A stretch of 34,813 nt of DNA from Bryobacterales bacterium. Its GTDB lineage: Bacteria > Acidobacteriota > Terriglobia > Bryobacterales > Bryobacteraceae. Numbering within the stretch: position 1 is the stretch's first letter; each line of letters opens with the position of its first letter. A program made the position numbers and the translations under genes. The DNA lies in assembly GCA_003142185.1 (NCBI GenBank), contig PLOR01000062.1:1-34813 (forward strand), read 5' to 3'. The notes under the pieces were generated by a model that searched no databases, was not told the DNA's origin, and was given only the letters and a program-made list of their open reading frames with translations. Of this stretch, positions 1 to 7,742 are shown in pieces.

Positions 1-358
1 TCCAGCGGCTCCATCTCGGCGGCTGAGTACTGCTGGGTTTCATCCACCACCCAGCATCACCTGCCGCCGTGCCAAGCGGACAGATCACTGGTGAATTGGA
101 CCGGACAACTCACATACTAGCGACAGCGTTGAGCTTGGCGGGCGGGTTTGCGGCCAAAGGTGGTAGATCGTCGCGGCAGGTTTGGCTTTTCCCTTTAACG
201 AAACATACAGGAAGCTGGTACCGATTTCGATGAGCACGGCAGTGACGACCGCAGCGGCGGGCTCGACCGCCGTTCGGGCGAAAACGCCGTTCGGGCCCTC
301 AGTCAAGCCCGTGCCAGGTCAGGTTCGCGCCTGATCGAGTTGGTCCGGTTTTGGAGTC
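1..358. other. Unassigned left edge of window, no supported gene
   Basis: This stretch lies downstream of the chemosensory operon's last gene. A minus-strand open frame of 73 codons (85-306) exists, but it shows no recognisable domain and no clear ribosome-binding site, so I do not call it. A short stem (TCAGG/CCTGA around 320-334 on the minus strand) could end the operon transcript, but it lacks a T-run. Confidence 0.4.
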
Positions 359-847
359 TCAGGATCGCGTGGCCAGGACCGTGACCCAAAATGGCCCCTC
401 GGAGCACTGGCAAGCGAGCCGCTCGCGAACCTCAGCCCCGCATACCCGCAAGCAGTAGTCGCTTCCATCCACCACCGAGGGCATGGAAAGCCGGATACCC
501 CGCGTCAACACACACTTCATGTTGCCGCCGATCATGTTGACCAATTCGCCGAGCACATCGCGCACGACGTCATCCACAGTGTCGGACGGGTCCAGGGAAA
601 GGAAGCGGCCCGCGAACTGGCAGGCCTGCCGCCGGTCGCACTCCAGCAGGATCGCTCCGTTCCAATCTCCCGCCATGTGGACCGCAGCAGTCAGGCGCTC
701 CCCGTTAGGAAACCAGGGCGTCCCGCACTCACCAACTTCCAGGCCCAGCATGGTTGCGAATACGGACTCGACGATCTGCGCCAGTTCGCTCGGCAGTATC
801 TCCGCGCTCGATTCGGTTAATCCAAGTGTCTTCTCAGCGGGCGACAT
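359..847 (-). CDS. cheX: CheX-type chemotaxis phosphatase
   Basis: A 162-residue protein of the CheC/CheX/FliY family. Known members dephosphorylate CheY-P and so reset the signal. The sequence shows the phosphatase signature: an ExxN motif in GELVNMIGGN, followed about 19 residues later by the conserved Pro in SMPSVV. Only one such motif is present and the length suits CheX. A longer frame opens at 892, but the ATG at 847 has a strong SD (GGAGGAG) 8 nt upstream. It overlaps the end of cheR by 14 nt, so the two are probably translationally coupled. As the last gene of the operon it likely acts on the CheY encoded four genes upstream. CheX versus a single-motif CheC is not certain. Confidence 0.8.
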   Translation of the reverse strand: MSPAEKTLGLTESSAEILPSELAQIVESVFATMLGLEVGECGTPWFPNGERLTAAVHMAGDWNGAILLECDRRQACQFAGRFLSLDPSDTVDDVVRDVLGELVNMIGGNMKCVLTRGIRLSMPSVVDGSDYCLRVCGAEVRERLACQCSEGPFWVTVLATRS

Positions 848-1667
848 AGACGATCGCTCCTCCCACGGTCTGCCTTCCAAACCACTCCTCAACGCCGAAC
901 GCCGTCTCGGCGCCGCCCAACAGCAGCCAGCCGCCTCGAAACAGAGTGTCGTGGAGTTCCGTCAATATGTTCTTTTTGGTTTCAGTGTCGAAGTAGATCA
1001 TGACGTTGCGGCAGAACACCAGGTCGAAAGGCCCGAGAGCGCGCATGCTCTTACGCAGGTCAATCGTCTCGAAACGGGCCATCCGGCGCACCGGCTCGCT
1101 CAACTGCCACTCGACTCCGGAACGGCGGAAGTGCTTGACCAGGAGGGCCGCCGGCAAACCCCGGTTCACCTCAATTTGCTGGTACCTGCCGGACCGGGCA
1201 CGCTCCAAGACCTGCGAGGAAAAGTCAGTGCCCAAAATCTCGATGTTCCAGTCACTGAAACCCTCCTGTAGGAGCAGCATCGCCAGGCTGTAAGCTTCCT
1301 GCCCGGTCGATGCCGCGGCCGACCAGAACCGCAACTTCTTCATATCCCGCCGGTCTTCCTTCAACCGGGGCAGCAGGACAGTCCGGATGGCCTCATAATG
1401 GGCGGGATCGCGAAAGAAGTAGGTTTCGTTGGTCGTCATGGCCTCAACGACTTGGCGGCCGACCTCTGTTTCGCGCGTGGCCTGGAGGAGAGCGCACAAG
1501 TCGTTGATAGAGCCGAGGCCAAGTTGCCTGACGAGCGGCGTGAGGCGGCTTTCGAACAAGTAGTGCTTGTCATCTTCGAGCACGATGCCCGCTTGGGAAT
1601 AGACATGCTGCTGGAGGAACCGGTAGTTCTCCGAGTCGATCTCCGAGACTGAAGCTTGGCTTTGCAT
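834..1667 (-). CDS. cheR: CheR chemoreceptor glutamate methyltransferase
   Basis: Full-length CheR (277 residues). It uses S-adenosylmethionine to methylate glutamates on the methyl-accepting protein. The N-terminal helical domain (about 10-75) is followed by TTNETYFFRDP (77-87), the SAM-binding loop WSAAASTGQEAYSLAM (115-130) and FCRNVMIYF (218-226), all hallmarks of the family. A frame continues upstream to 1754, but that part lies inside cheB. The ATG at 1667 is preceded by AAGGGGA, which overlaps the cheB stop (gap of 10 nt). CheR and CheB are an opposing adaptation pair and are adjacent here. A second, shorter CheR-like gene sits at 6460-7083. Confidence 0.93.
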   Translation of the reverse strand: MQSQASVSEIDSENYRFLQQHVYSQAGIVLEDDKHYLFESRLTPLVRQLGLGSINDLCALLQATRETEVGRQVVEAMTTNETYFFRDPAHYEAIRTVLLPRLKEDRRDMKKLRFWSAAASTGQEAYSLAMLLLQEGFSDWNIEILGTDFSSQVLERARSGRYQQIEVNRGLPAALLVKHFRRSGVEWQLSEPVRRMARFETIDLRKSMRALGPFDLVFCRNVMIYFDTETKKNILTELHDTLFRGGWLLLGGAETAFGVEEWFGRQTVGGAIVYVAR

Positions 1668-1677
1668 GCAGTTCCCC

Positions 1678-2793
1678 TTAACTTCGGCCCGCCATCCGCA
1701 GGATCTCCGGCACGACTTGATCGAGGGGCAGCACGCGGTCGGCAAGTCCCGCATTCACCACAGCGCCGGGCATCCCCCAAACGACACTCGAAGCCTCGTC
1801 CTGTGCTAGGACGCTGGCCCCTTGTGCCTTGAGAATCTCCGCGCCGCGCAACCCATCTTGCCCCATGCCGGTCAGAACTGCGGCGATGACTGCCCCGCCA
1901 TACACATCCGCAATCGAAGTGAACAGTGCGTCGACGGCAGGCCGGCAGGAGTTCAGCGGCGGCGCCTGATCCAGATACACGCGCACTCCGCCGCCGTTCG
2001 ACACGACCTTCAAGTGAAAGTCGCCCGGCGCGATCAGGATCTTGCCGGCTTCCACTGGGTCGCTCTGGCTAGCTTCTTCGACTGGCAACCGGCAGGATGA
2101 GTGAAGACGCTCGGCGAGCAACCGGGTGAAGAGAGGCGGCATGTGCTGCACGACCAGGACCGGCAACGGGAACCCGGCCGGCAGCTCGGGCAGGATCGAG
2201 CCCAACGCTGTCGGCCCTCCCGTTGAGACTCCGATCACGATAACTTTGGGCCGCACCTTCGCACTTTGAACGACGGACGTGCTGCGCGCGGCCAGCGGCG
2301 CCGCCACGACGTGCGCCGGTTCCGACCGCGCCACCGCACGGCTTTGCGCCGGCACATGGAAGAACTGTTTGATTTTGGGGACCAACTCTTCCCGCAGGCG
2401 CGCCATCGAGCGATCGAGCGACCCTTCGTTGGAAGCCTTGGTCACGTAGTCGTCGGCTCCCAAGCTCAGTGCTTCCAGTGTCACCTCCGCGCCGCGCTCG
2501 GTGAGCGTGCTGAACATGATGACCCGCAGTTGAGGATACTCGCGCCGAACGCGCCGCAACGTTTCCAGGCCGTCCATCTCCGGCATCTCGATATCCAACG
2601 TGAGGACATCGGGGTTTAGCTGCGGAATCCGTTGCAGTGCGATGGCACCGTTCGAAGCCGCCCCCACAACCTCTAGCGCGGGGTCCTGATCGAGAGCATG
2701 AGTGACTAGGCGCCGGATGACCACCGAGTCGTCCACCACCAGCACGCGAATCCGTTCTCCAGGCCGGAGCATTCGTTTGTTCACCGCAGGCAT
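1678..2793 (-). CDS. cheB: CheB receptor methylesterase/deamidase
   Basis: A 371-residue response regulator that removes receptor methyl groups. The N-terminal receiver has the acidic pair D21-D22 and the phosphoacceptor D67 (LTLDIEMP). The C-terminal methylesterase domain carries the catalytic triad S190 (GVSTGG), H217 (VVQHMPP) and D313 (TGMGQDG). A linker of about 40 Ala/Val/Arg-rich residues joins the domains. The frame opens at 2826, inside cheY. The ATG at 2793 is preferred because GAGGAAAT precedes it and it leaves a 13-nt gap to cheY. Complete in every visible motif. Confidence 0.94.
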   Translation of the reverse strand: MPAVNKRMLRPGERIRVLVVDDSVVIRRLVTHALDQDPALEVVGAASNGAIALQRIPQLNPDVLTLDIEMPEMDGLETLRRVRREYPQLRVIMFSTLTERGAEVTLEALSLGADDYVTKASNEGSLDRSMARLREELVPKIKQFFHVPAQSRAVARSEPAHVVAAPLAARSTSVVQSAKVRPKVIVIGVSTGGPTALGSILPELPAGFPLPVLVVQHMPPLFTRLLAERLHSSCRLPVEEASQSDPVEAGKILIAPGDFHLKVVSNGGGVRVYLDQAPPLNSCRPAVDALFTSIADVYGGAVIAAVLTGMGQDGLRGAEILKAQGASVLAQDEASSVVWGMPGAVVNAGLADRVLPLDQVVPEILRMAGRS

Positions 2794-2806
2794 GTCTTGT
2801 ATTTCC

Positions 2807-3181
2807 TCAGGAATGGATTCCCGCAAGCTGGAGCTTCTCCACGAGGATGTCTTTGGTGAACGGTTTCATGACATACTCGTTGGCGCCCGCCTCCAAGGCC
2901 GCTGCCATCTGATCCAGTTCGGTCTCGGTGGTGACCATGACCACCACCAGCGAAGAAAGTTCCGGTTTCTGGCGCAATTGCTTGAGTAGCTCCAGCCCGT
3001 TGATCTCGGGCATGTTCCAGTCCGCCAGGACCAGTGACACCGCGGTCTTCTCGGTTTCGATCACCTCCAGGGCTTCTCTTCCGTTGGCCGCCTCGCGAAC
3101 CTCGAATCCGAGTTCCTTCAAGGTCCTGGCGAGGATCATCCGAACGGCCCGCGAATCGTCCACAACTAATGCTTTGGCCAT
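2807..3181 (-). CDS. cheY: CheY-like single-domain response regulator
   Basis: A 124-residue stand-alone receiver, expected to accept phosphate from CheA and carry the signal to an unknown output. All key residues are present: the acidic pair D8-D9, phosphoacceptor D54 (VLADWNMP), the Thr pair near 84-85 and K106 (VMKPFTK). Two ATG codons stand side by side (3184 and 3181). AGGTGA lies 5 nt before the second, which makes 3181 the better start. It follows the mcp gene by about 80 nt and precedes cheB. No output domain is fused, so the target cannot be read from the sequence. Confidence 0.93.
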   Translation of the reverse strand: MAKALVVDDSRAVRMILARTLKELGFEVREAANGREALEVIETEKTAVSLVLADWNMPEINGLELLKQLRQKPELSSLVVVMVTTETELDQMAAALEAGANEYVMKPFTKDILVEKLQLAGIHS

Positions 3182-3260
3182 CATTTCACCTGTGTTCGTT
3201 GACTGAAGGGCAGCCCGGCGGATGGGTGACAGCCGCCGGGCCCCAATACCTGACGGGTTC

Positions 3261-5792
3261 TCAGACACTGAACTGCGAGACGACCTGCTGTAGCCCGGCC
3301 GCCATCCGACTCAACTCTTGCGAGGCTTTCTGCGTGTCGTTGGCGCCTTGGGTAGTATTCTTCGCAGCCACGGCCACGCCACCGATGTTCTTAGCGATAT
3401 CGCCGACCCCCTTGGCTGCTTCGGTCACACTGCGGCCGATTTCATTGGTCGTCACCGTCTGTTCTTCCACCGCCGAGGCGATGCTGTTGGAGATGTCGTT
3501 AATCTGGTTGATAATGGTGCCGATCTCCTCGATCGCCTTGACGGCGCCCTTGGTATCGCCCTGAATCGCATCGATCTTTTGACCGATATCCTCGGTGGCT
3601 TTGGCGGTCTGTTTGGCGAGTTCCTTGACTTCGTTGGCCACCACGGCGAAGCCCTTACCCGCTTCGCCGGCGCGCGCCGCCTCGATGGTCGCGTTGAGCG
3701 CCAGCAGGTTGGTCTGCTGCGCAATCGAGGTAATCACCTTGATCACGTTGCCGATCTCCTGACTGGACTCGCCCAGTTTCTTCACGGTGTCATTCGTCGT
3801 GTGCGCCACGCTGACGGCATTCTTGGCCACCCGGGCCGACTCGTTGGCGTTCTTGGCAATCTCGCGGATTGACGACTGCATCTGCTCGGAGGCAGAAGCC
3901 ACCGAAGAGACGTTCTTCGACACTTGCTCGCTGGCCGCGGAGACGACATTGGCCTGCGTCGCGGTCTCCTCCGCGTTGCCTGACATCTGTTGGCTCACCG
4001 CGGACATCTCCTCGGAAGAGGAGGCCAGGGCCTGTGCATTCTGGCCGAAGTGTCGTATGTTGTCCTGAAGGTCAGCCGCCATCCGATTGATGTCTTCCTT
4101 GAGTTGTGCGAAATCGCCCTGGTGCTCGCCCTCAACTCGAGCCTTGAGGTCCTTGGCGGCGATCTTGCCCAGGACCAATGAAGCCGCCCGGATCGGCTTC
4201 ACGACCGCGTCCAGGGTCTGGTTGACCCCCTCGACAATCTTGCGATAGTCGCCGTGGTGCTTCGATGCATCGGCGCGGGTGGCCAGCTTGCCCTCCACGG
4301 CCGCCTTCACTAGCAGGTCGGCGTCGTTGACCATCGCGCTGATAGCGTCTATGCAGGTGTTCAGGTTGTTCTTGATTTCGTTGAAATCGCCGTTGTAGGT
4401 GTCGGTGATCTTGGGCGGAATGTCGCCCTTCGAGATCCGGTCTACGTACTCGGCGGACACGTTCAACGGCTTGATGACGTTGTCCAGCGTGAGGTTGAAG
4501 CCTTCGATGACCTTGCGGAAGTCGCCCTGGTGCTTGGCCGCGTCGGCGCGCGCCGCCAGCTTGCCTTCCAGCATGTTCTGCGTCAGTCCCACGCCGTCGG
4601 CCACCACACGGCTGAGGGCGTCTATGCAGGTGTTCAGGTTGTTCTTGATCTCATTGAAATCGCCGTTGTAGGTGTCGGTGATCTTGGGCGGAATGTCGCC
4701 CTTCGAGATCCGGTCTACGTACTCTGCCGACACGTTCAGCGGTCCGATCACTGCATCGAGGGTCTTATTCACGCCCTCGATGACCTTGCGGAAGTCGCCC
4801 TGATGCTTGGCCGCATCGGCACGGGTGGCCAGTTTGCCTTCCACCGCAGCCTGGGCGAGTGTATTCGCGTCCTTGACCAACGCCCCGAGGCCCTCCATCA
4901 ATTCAATCATTGCCGGTACCAACTCGTCGTACTCCGACCGGCGGCCAGCCTTCTTGTACTCAGGCAGGTCGCCAAGATCTCCCTGCGCGACTTTCTGGAT
5001 AGTAGCGCGCACATGCAGAACCCTATCCATTGTGGTGTTGGTCGCTTTCGCGACGTCCGAGAAGACTCCCGCGTACGTTCCCTCGACACGCTTGGTGTAA
5101 TCGTTGACAGCCATCCTCTGGAGCACTCCGTTCGCTTCCACGAGGCCGCCCAGCCCGGCGATGCAGGCATTCAGGTTGTTCTTGATCTCATTGAAATCGC
5201 CGTTGTAGGTGTCGGTAATCTTGGGTGGGATGTCGCCCTTAGAGATGCGGTCCACGTATTCGGCCGAAACGTTCAACGGCTTAATCACGTTGTCCAGCGT
5301 CAGGTTGAAGCCTTCGATCACCTTGCGGAAGGCGCCCTGGTGTTTGGCCGCATCGGCACGGGTGGCCAGTTTGCCATCCGCCGCCGCCTGCACCAGCAGG
5401 TCGACATCATTCGCCATGTTTTGCAGCGCCGCAGCCACGTTATTCACGGCCTGTTTCATCTTCTCGTGGTCGCCGCTGTACGTCTGCGTGATCAGTTCGT
5501 CGATCTTGCCTGCGCTGATCTGCGCCAGGACGCGGTTGCCCTCGCCGATTGGCAGCAGGATCGCATCGAGCATCGTGTTCACGCTCTCGATCAGCTTGCG
5601 GTCGTCGCCTTCGAACTGGTCTACCTTCCCGCGCTCGCCGAGGCGGCCTGCGCGCGAGGCTTCCACCAACCGGAGTATCTCCTCCAGCAGATCGTTCGTT
5701 TGCGTTGTTACTGGACGGTCCAAAACGGCGGCGCCGGTGGACGGGTTTCGGCCGGGAGGAATTCGCCGGCCGTCGTTTGCTTGTTTTGCCAT
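3261..5792 (-). CDS. Soluble poly-HAMP methyl-accepting chemotaxis protein
   Basis: An 843-residue chemoreceptor with no transmembrane segment or signal peptide, so it is probably cytoplasmic. After a short disordered head, roughly 11 HAMP-like units of about 40-46 residues run from residue 80 to 560. They alternate between a [18 protein letters not shown] type and a [17 protein letters not shown] type. The C-terminal signalling coiled coil contains the invariant tip ([19 protein letters not shown]) that contacts CheA and CheW. No C-terminal CheR-tethering pentapeptide is visible; the protein ends QFSV. The start has a good SD (AAGGAG, 8 nt). Three DNA segments of about 210 nt are nearly identical, indicating recent internal duplication or conversion. 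There is no separate sensory domain, so the HAMP array itself, or a partner protein, may be the input. Confidence 0.92.
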   Translation of the reverse strand: MAKQANDGRRIPPGRNPSTGAAVLDRPVTTQTNDLLEEILRLVEASRAGRLGERGKVDQFEGDDRKLIESVNTMLDAILLPIGEGNRVLAQISAGKIDELITQTYSGDHEKMKQAVNNVAAALQNMANDVDLLVQAAADGKLATRADAAKHQGAFRKVIEGFNLTLDNVIKPLNVSAEYVDRISKGDIPPKITDTYNGDFNEIKNNLNACIAGLGGLVEANGVLQRMAVNDYTKRVEGTYAGVFSDVAKATNTTMDRVLHVRATIQKVAQGDLGDLPEYKKAGRRSEYDELVPAMIELMEGLGALVKDANTLAQAAVEGKLATRADAAKHQGDFRKVIEGVNKTLDAVIGPLNVSAEYVDRISKGDIPPKITDTYNGDFNEIKNNLNTCIDALSRVVADGVGLTQNMLEGKLAARADAAKHQGDFRKVIEGFNLTLDNVIKPLNVSAEYVDRISKGDIPPKITDTYNGDFNEIKNNLNTCIDAISAMVNDADLLVKAAVEGKLATRADASKHHGDYRKIVEGVNQTLDAVVKPIRAASLVLGKIAAKDLKARVEGEHQGDFAQLKEDINRMAADLQDNIRHFGQNAQALASSSEEMSAVSQQMSGNAEETATQANVVSAASEQVSKNVSSVASASEQMQSSIREIAKNANESARVAKNAVSVAHTTNDTVKKLGESSQEIGNVIKVITSIAQQTNLLALNATIEAARAGEAGKGFAVVANEVKELAKQTAKATEDIGQKIDAIQGDTKGAVKAIEEIGTIINQINDISNSIASAVEEQTVTTNEIGRSVTEAAKGVGDIAKNIGGVAVAAKNTTQGANDTQKASQELSRMAAGLQQVVSQFSV
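4351..4560 (-). repeat. Internal poly-HAMP repeat, copy A
   Basis: Near-identical at DNA level to 4624-4833 and 5161-5370. It encodes two consecutive HAMP-like units. The 273-nt period between copies A and B equals 91 codons, a di-HAMP unit. Confidence 0.85.
4624..4833 (-). repeat. Internal poly-HAMP repeat, copy B
   Basis: Second copy, 273 nt from copy A. The first half (about 120 nt) is almost unchanged between the copies; the second half differs more, reading [12 protein letters not shown] in place of [12 protein letters not shown]. Confidence 0.85.
5161..5370 (-). repeat. Internal poly-HAMP repeat, copy C
   Basis: Third copy, about 537 nt from copy B, close to two periods. The intervening 270 nt encode two diverged HAMP units. 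Confidence 0.8.
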
Positions 5793-5860
5793 GGTCTTTG
5801 CTCCTTCGTCTTCCTTTTGCGTTATTTGCGATGCGTCACCGGCGCCCGATTCTCGATCCG

Positions 5861-6472
5861 TTATTGCCTTCCGACGGCCGGCTGGCTGCCGGCGGCCATC
5901 CTCTGCGATTCACGCAGCCTCTGGTTGCAGTGCTCCATCAGCGGAGCGCCGTGTCCGAAGTAGATTCGCCGGACATCGCGAGCACACAGCTTCTCGAATG
6001 CCCCGAGGAATCCGGCCTCATAAGTCCCCGTTGGCGACGTGATCAGCAGAGGGGAGTCGCCGGCGAAAAGCACGCCCTCTGCCTGGTTGTATAGGCAGAT
6101 CGAGTCGCTGCTGTGACCCGGTGTGTGAATCACCTCGAAGTACCCGTCGCCCATTTTAATCGTGTCCCCATCGCGCAGCAGACAACCGACGCCCTCGATA
6201 CTTGGCGAAAACGCGAACACTTTGGGGTGGAATGCATCACGAACCAGCGGCAGCAACGCGCAGTGGTCGGAATGGCTGTGCGTCAGCACCACCTGTTCGA
6301 CCGGCCATTTACCAATCCCGGTGGGAGCACGGCCGATGCTCGCCAGTATGGCCGGGTCCTGCCCCACATCCACGAGTGTGTTGACATCCTCGATCCGGCT
6401 CGCATCGCCGAGTACCAGGTACACCTGGGAGGTATAGAGTTCGCCACTGTTTTCCAATGTCACGATCCGCAT
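5861..6472 (-). CDS. Metallo-beta-lactamase-fold hydrolase within che operon
   Basis: A 203-residue MBL-fold protein with a complete metal site: THSHSDH (H65, H67, D69, H70), H120 in TPGH, D139 in FAGD and H174 in YFGHG. This argues for a dinuclear metal centre and hydrolase or related activity; the substrate is unknown. It has no signal peptide, so it is likely cytoplasmic. The ATG overlaps the end of the short CheR-like gene by 13 nt and is preceded by GAGG at 7 nt. It lies 68 nt before the receptor gene. Coupling to the chemosensory genes suggests it serves the same pathway, perhaps as a sensor module or by acting on a small-molecule signal. That is inference; no such role is established by the sequence. 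Confidence 0.88.
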   Translation of the reverse strand: MRIVTLENSGELYTSQVYLVLGDASRIEDVNTLVDVGQDPAILASIGRAPTGIGKWPVEQVVLTHSHSDHCALLPLVRDAFHPKVFAFSPSIEGVGCLLRDGDTIKMGDGYFEVIHTPGHSSDSICLYNQAEGVLFAGDSPLLITSPTGTYEAGFLGAFEKLCARDVRRIYFGHGAPLMEHCNQRLRESQRMAAGSQPAVGRQ

Positions 6473-7083
6473 TCGCCAACCTCTACTCTGCGGAACAACT
6501 GCCCGTCGGGAATCACCCGCTGGAATAGTGAGGCGAGTTCCGGCGGCATCTCCTGCGTCTGCTCAGTGGCGAAAAGACCGCCGGGCGCCAACGCCCGGTG
6601 AAACATTCTGAGCACTTGAATCCGCTCTGCAAGCTGGAAGTGGAGCAGCACGTTCTTGCACAAGACCAGCGAATATCCTTGGCCGATTTCCTGGAACGAC
6701 AGGAGATCGTGCCGCTGATAGGCGACGGGCCGGCGGATGGTGTCGATCACGCGAAGGTATCCCGGCTTGTCCGCGGGTTCGAAGTATTTTTCGACGATCC
6801 CCCCGGGCACCCGCTCCAACTCGTCTTTGGGATATTCTGCCGTCTCGATCATCCGGGCGAACTGGCCCGAGCTTTCGACATCGGTCGCATCGATGCGGAG
6901 GTTTTTGAAGGCGAAATGCCCCATCCGTTCAGCAAACATAATGGAAAGTGTGTAAGGCTCTTGTCCCATCGCCACACCGGCATCCCAAACGCGGGGATGA
7001 CTGCGGCCGGACAAGACGGGGAGGAGATGCTCTACTACCCGCTCCAGCACTTGTTGGTCCCGGAAGAAGAAAGTGAAGGCCAT
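6460..7083 (-). CDS. Short CheR-like SAM methyltransferase lacking N-terminal domain
   Basis: A 207-residue protein matching the catalytic half of CheR: FTFFFRD near the start corresponds to the TxFFRD motif, WDAGVAMGQEPYTLS to the SAM loop, and LVLCKNVLLHF to CRNVLIYF. The N-terminal helical domain of true CheR, which contacts the receptor, is absent: the protein begins only a few residues before FFRD. A good SD (GGGGGAGGTT) sits about 9 nt upstream of the ATG at 7083, so the short form looks genuine. It is translationally coupled to the MBL protein. It may methylate something other than the receptor, or depend on a partner for targeting. Confidence 0.85.
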   Translation of the reverse strand: MAFTFFFRDQQVLERVVEHLLPVLSGRSHPRVWDAGVAMGQEPYTLSIMFAERMGHFAFKNLRIDATDVESSGQFARMIETAEYPKDELERVPGGIVEKYFEPADKPGYLRVIDTIRRPVAYQRHDLLSFQEIGQGYSLVLCKNVLLHFQLAERIQVLRMFHRALAPGGLFATEQTQEMPPELASLFQRVIPDGQLFRRVEVGECGS

Positions 7084-7259
7084 CTTTTAGAACCTCCCCC
7101 CACGCTGGCGTGGCGCCGGTGGTCCGAAGGCTTTCCCTGGCAGTGGCGCACACTCCCCTGGCATTAGCAACGGTGCGATCACGGGATGGCGCGCGGACGA
7201 GGGCGTCTGCCCGACGTTGGACCGGTCGAGCGTCGTCGAGCATGCGGGGGGACGGGACA

Positions 7260-7739
7260 CTAAGCTGGCCTCCCGGCGGCGAGATCCACGGTTCGCTCCG
7301 CATCGAGAACCAGCAGCAGCCGGTCTTTCAACTTGTAAACGCCGCGGATGAGCTCTCTCGCCGCGGGATCGAGGTTCTCGGGCGGCCGTTCGAACGTAGC
7401 GGCATCCACATCCAGCACGTCTCCGATCTCATCGACCAGCAAACTTACGGCGCCATCCTCGGTGCGGACCACCATGTTCATCGGCGTCTGGTCTCCGGCG
7501 CGCGGCGGCAACCGGAGCCGCCGCCGCATATCGATGGCGGTGACGATTTGGCCGCGCAAGTTGATCAGCCCCTCGATGACCTCCGGGGCCTGAGGCACGC
7601 GGGTCATCTGCTGGAAGCGCAACACTTCCTGGACGCGAAGAACATCCACGCCGAAGAACAGGTCGGCGACGAAAAACGTGGAGAACTGTCCGCTGGTCTG
7701 CGCCAGTCCGGACTTCATGGTTGCAATGTCGGTTACCAT
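7260..7739 (-). CDS. cheW: CheW coupling protein
   Basis: A 159-residue single-domain CheW, the adaptor linking receptor tips to CheA. The SH3-like fold is suggested by FFVADLFFGVDVLRVQEV, the GLINLRGQIVTAIDMR core (conserved in the family) and a C-terminal hydrophobic strand LLLVLDAE. It starts 3 nt after the cheA stop, with AGGAG inside the end of cheA, so the two proteins are probably made in a linked ratio. About 176 nt separate it from the next gene. CheA itself carries two CheW-like domains. Confidence 0.93.
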   Translation of the reverse strand: MVTDIATMKSGLAQTSGQFSTFFVADLFFGVDVLRVQEVLRFQQMTRVPQAPEVIEGLINLRGQIVTAIDMRRRLRLPPRAGDQTPMNMVVRTEDGAVSLLVDEIGDVLDVDAATFERPPENLDPAARELIRGVYKLKDRLLLVLDAERTVDLAAGRPA

Positions 7740-7742
7740 CGG

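Noticed and set aside
85-306. 73-codon minus-strand frame as a partial transposase
   Set aside because: The product shows no recognisable transposase motif, and no inverted repeats or target duplications are seen.
4351-5370. Regularly spaced DNA repeats that might suggest a CRISPR-like array
   Set aside because: Units are about 210 nt, lie in frame inside a receptor gene and encode HAMP units; there are no short unique spacers.
4530-5963. Long plus-strand frame (477 codons) opposite the receptor gene
   Set aside because: It is the antisense shadow of a GC-rich repeated gene; its product has no domain pattern, and the minus-strand receptor is clear.
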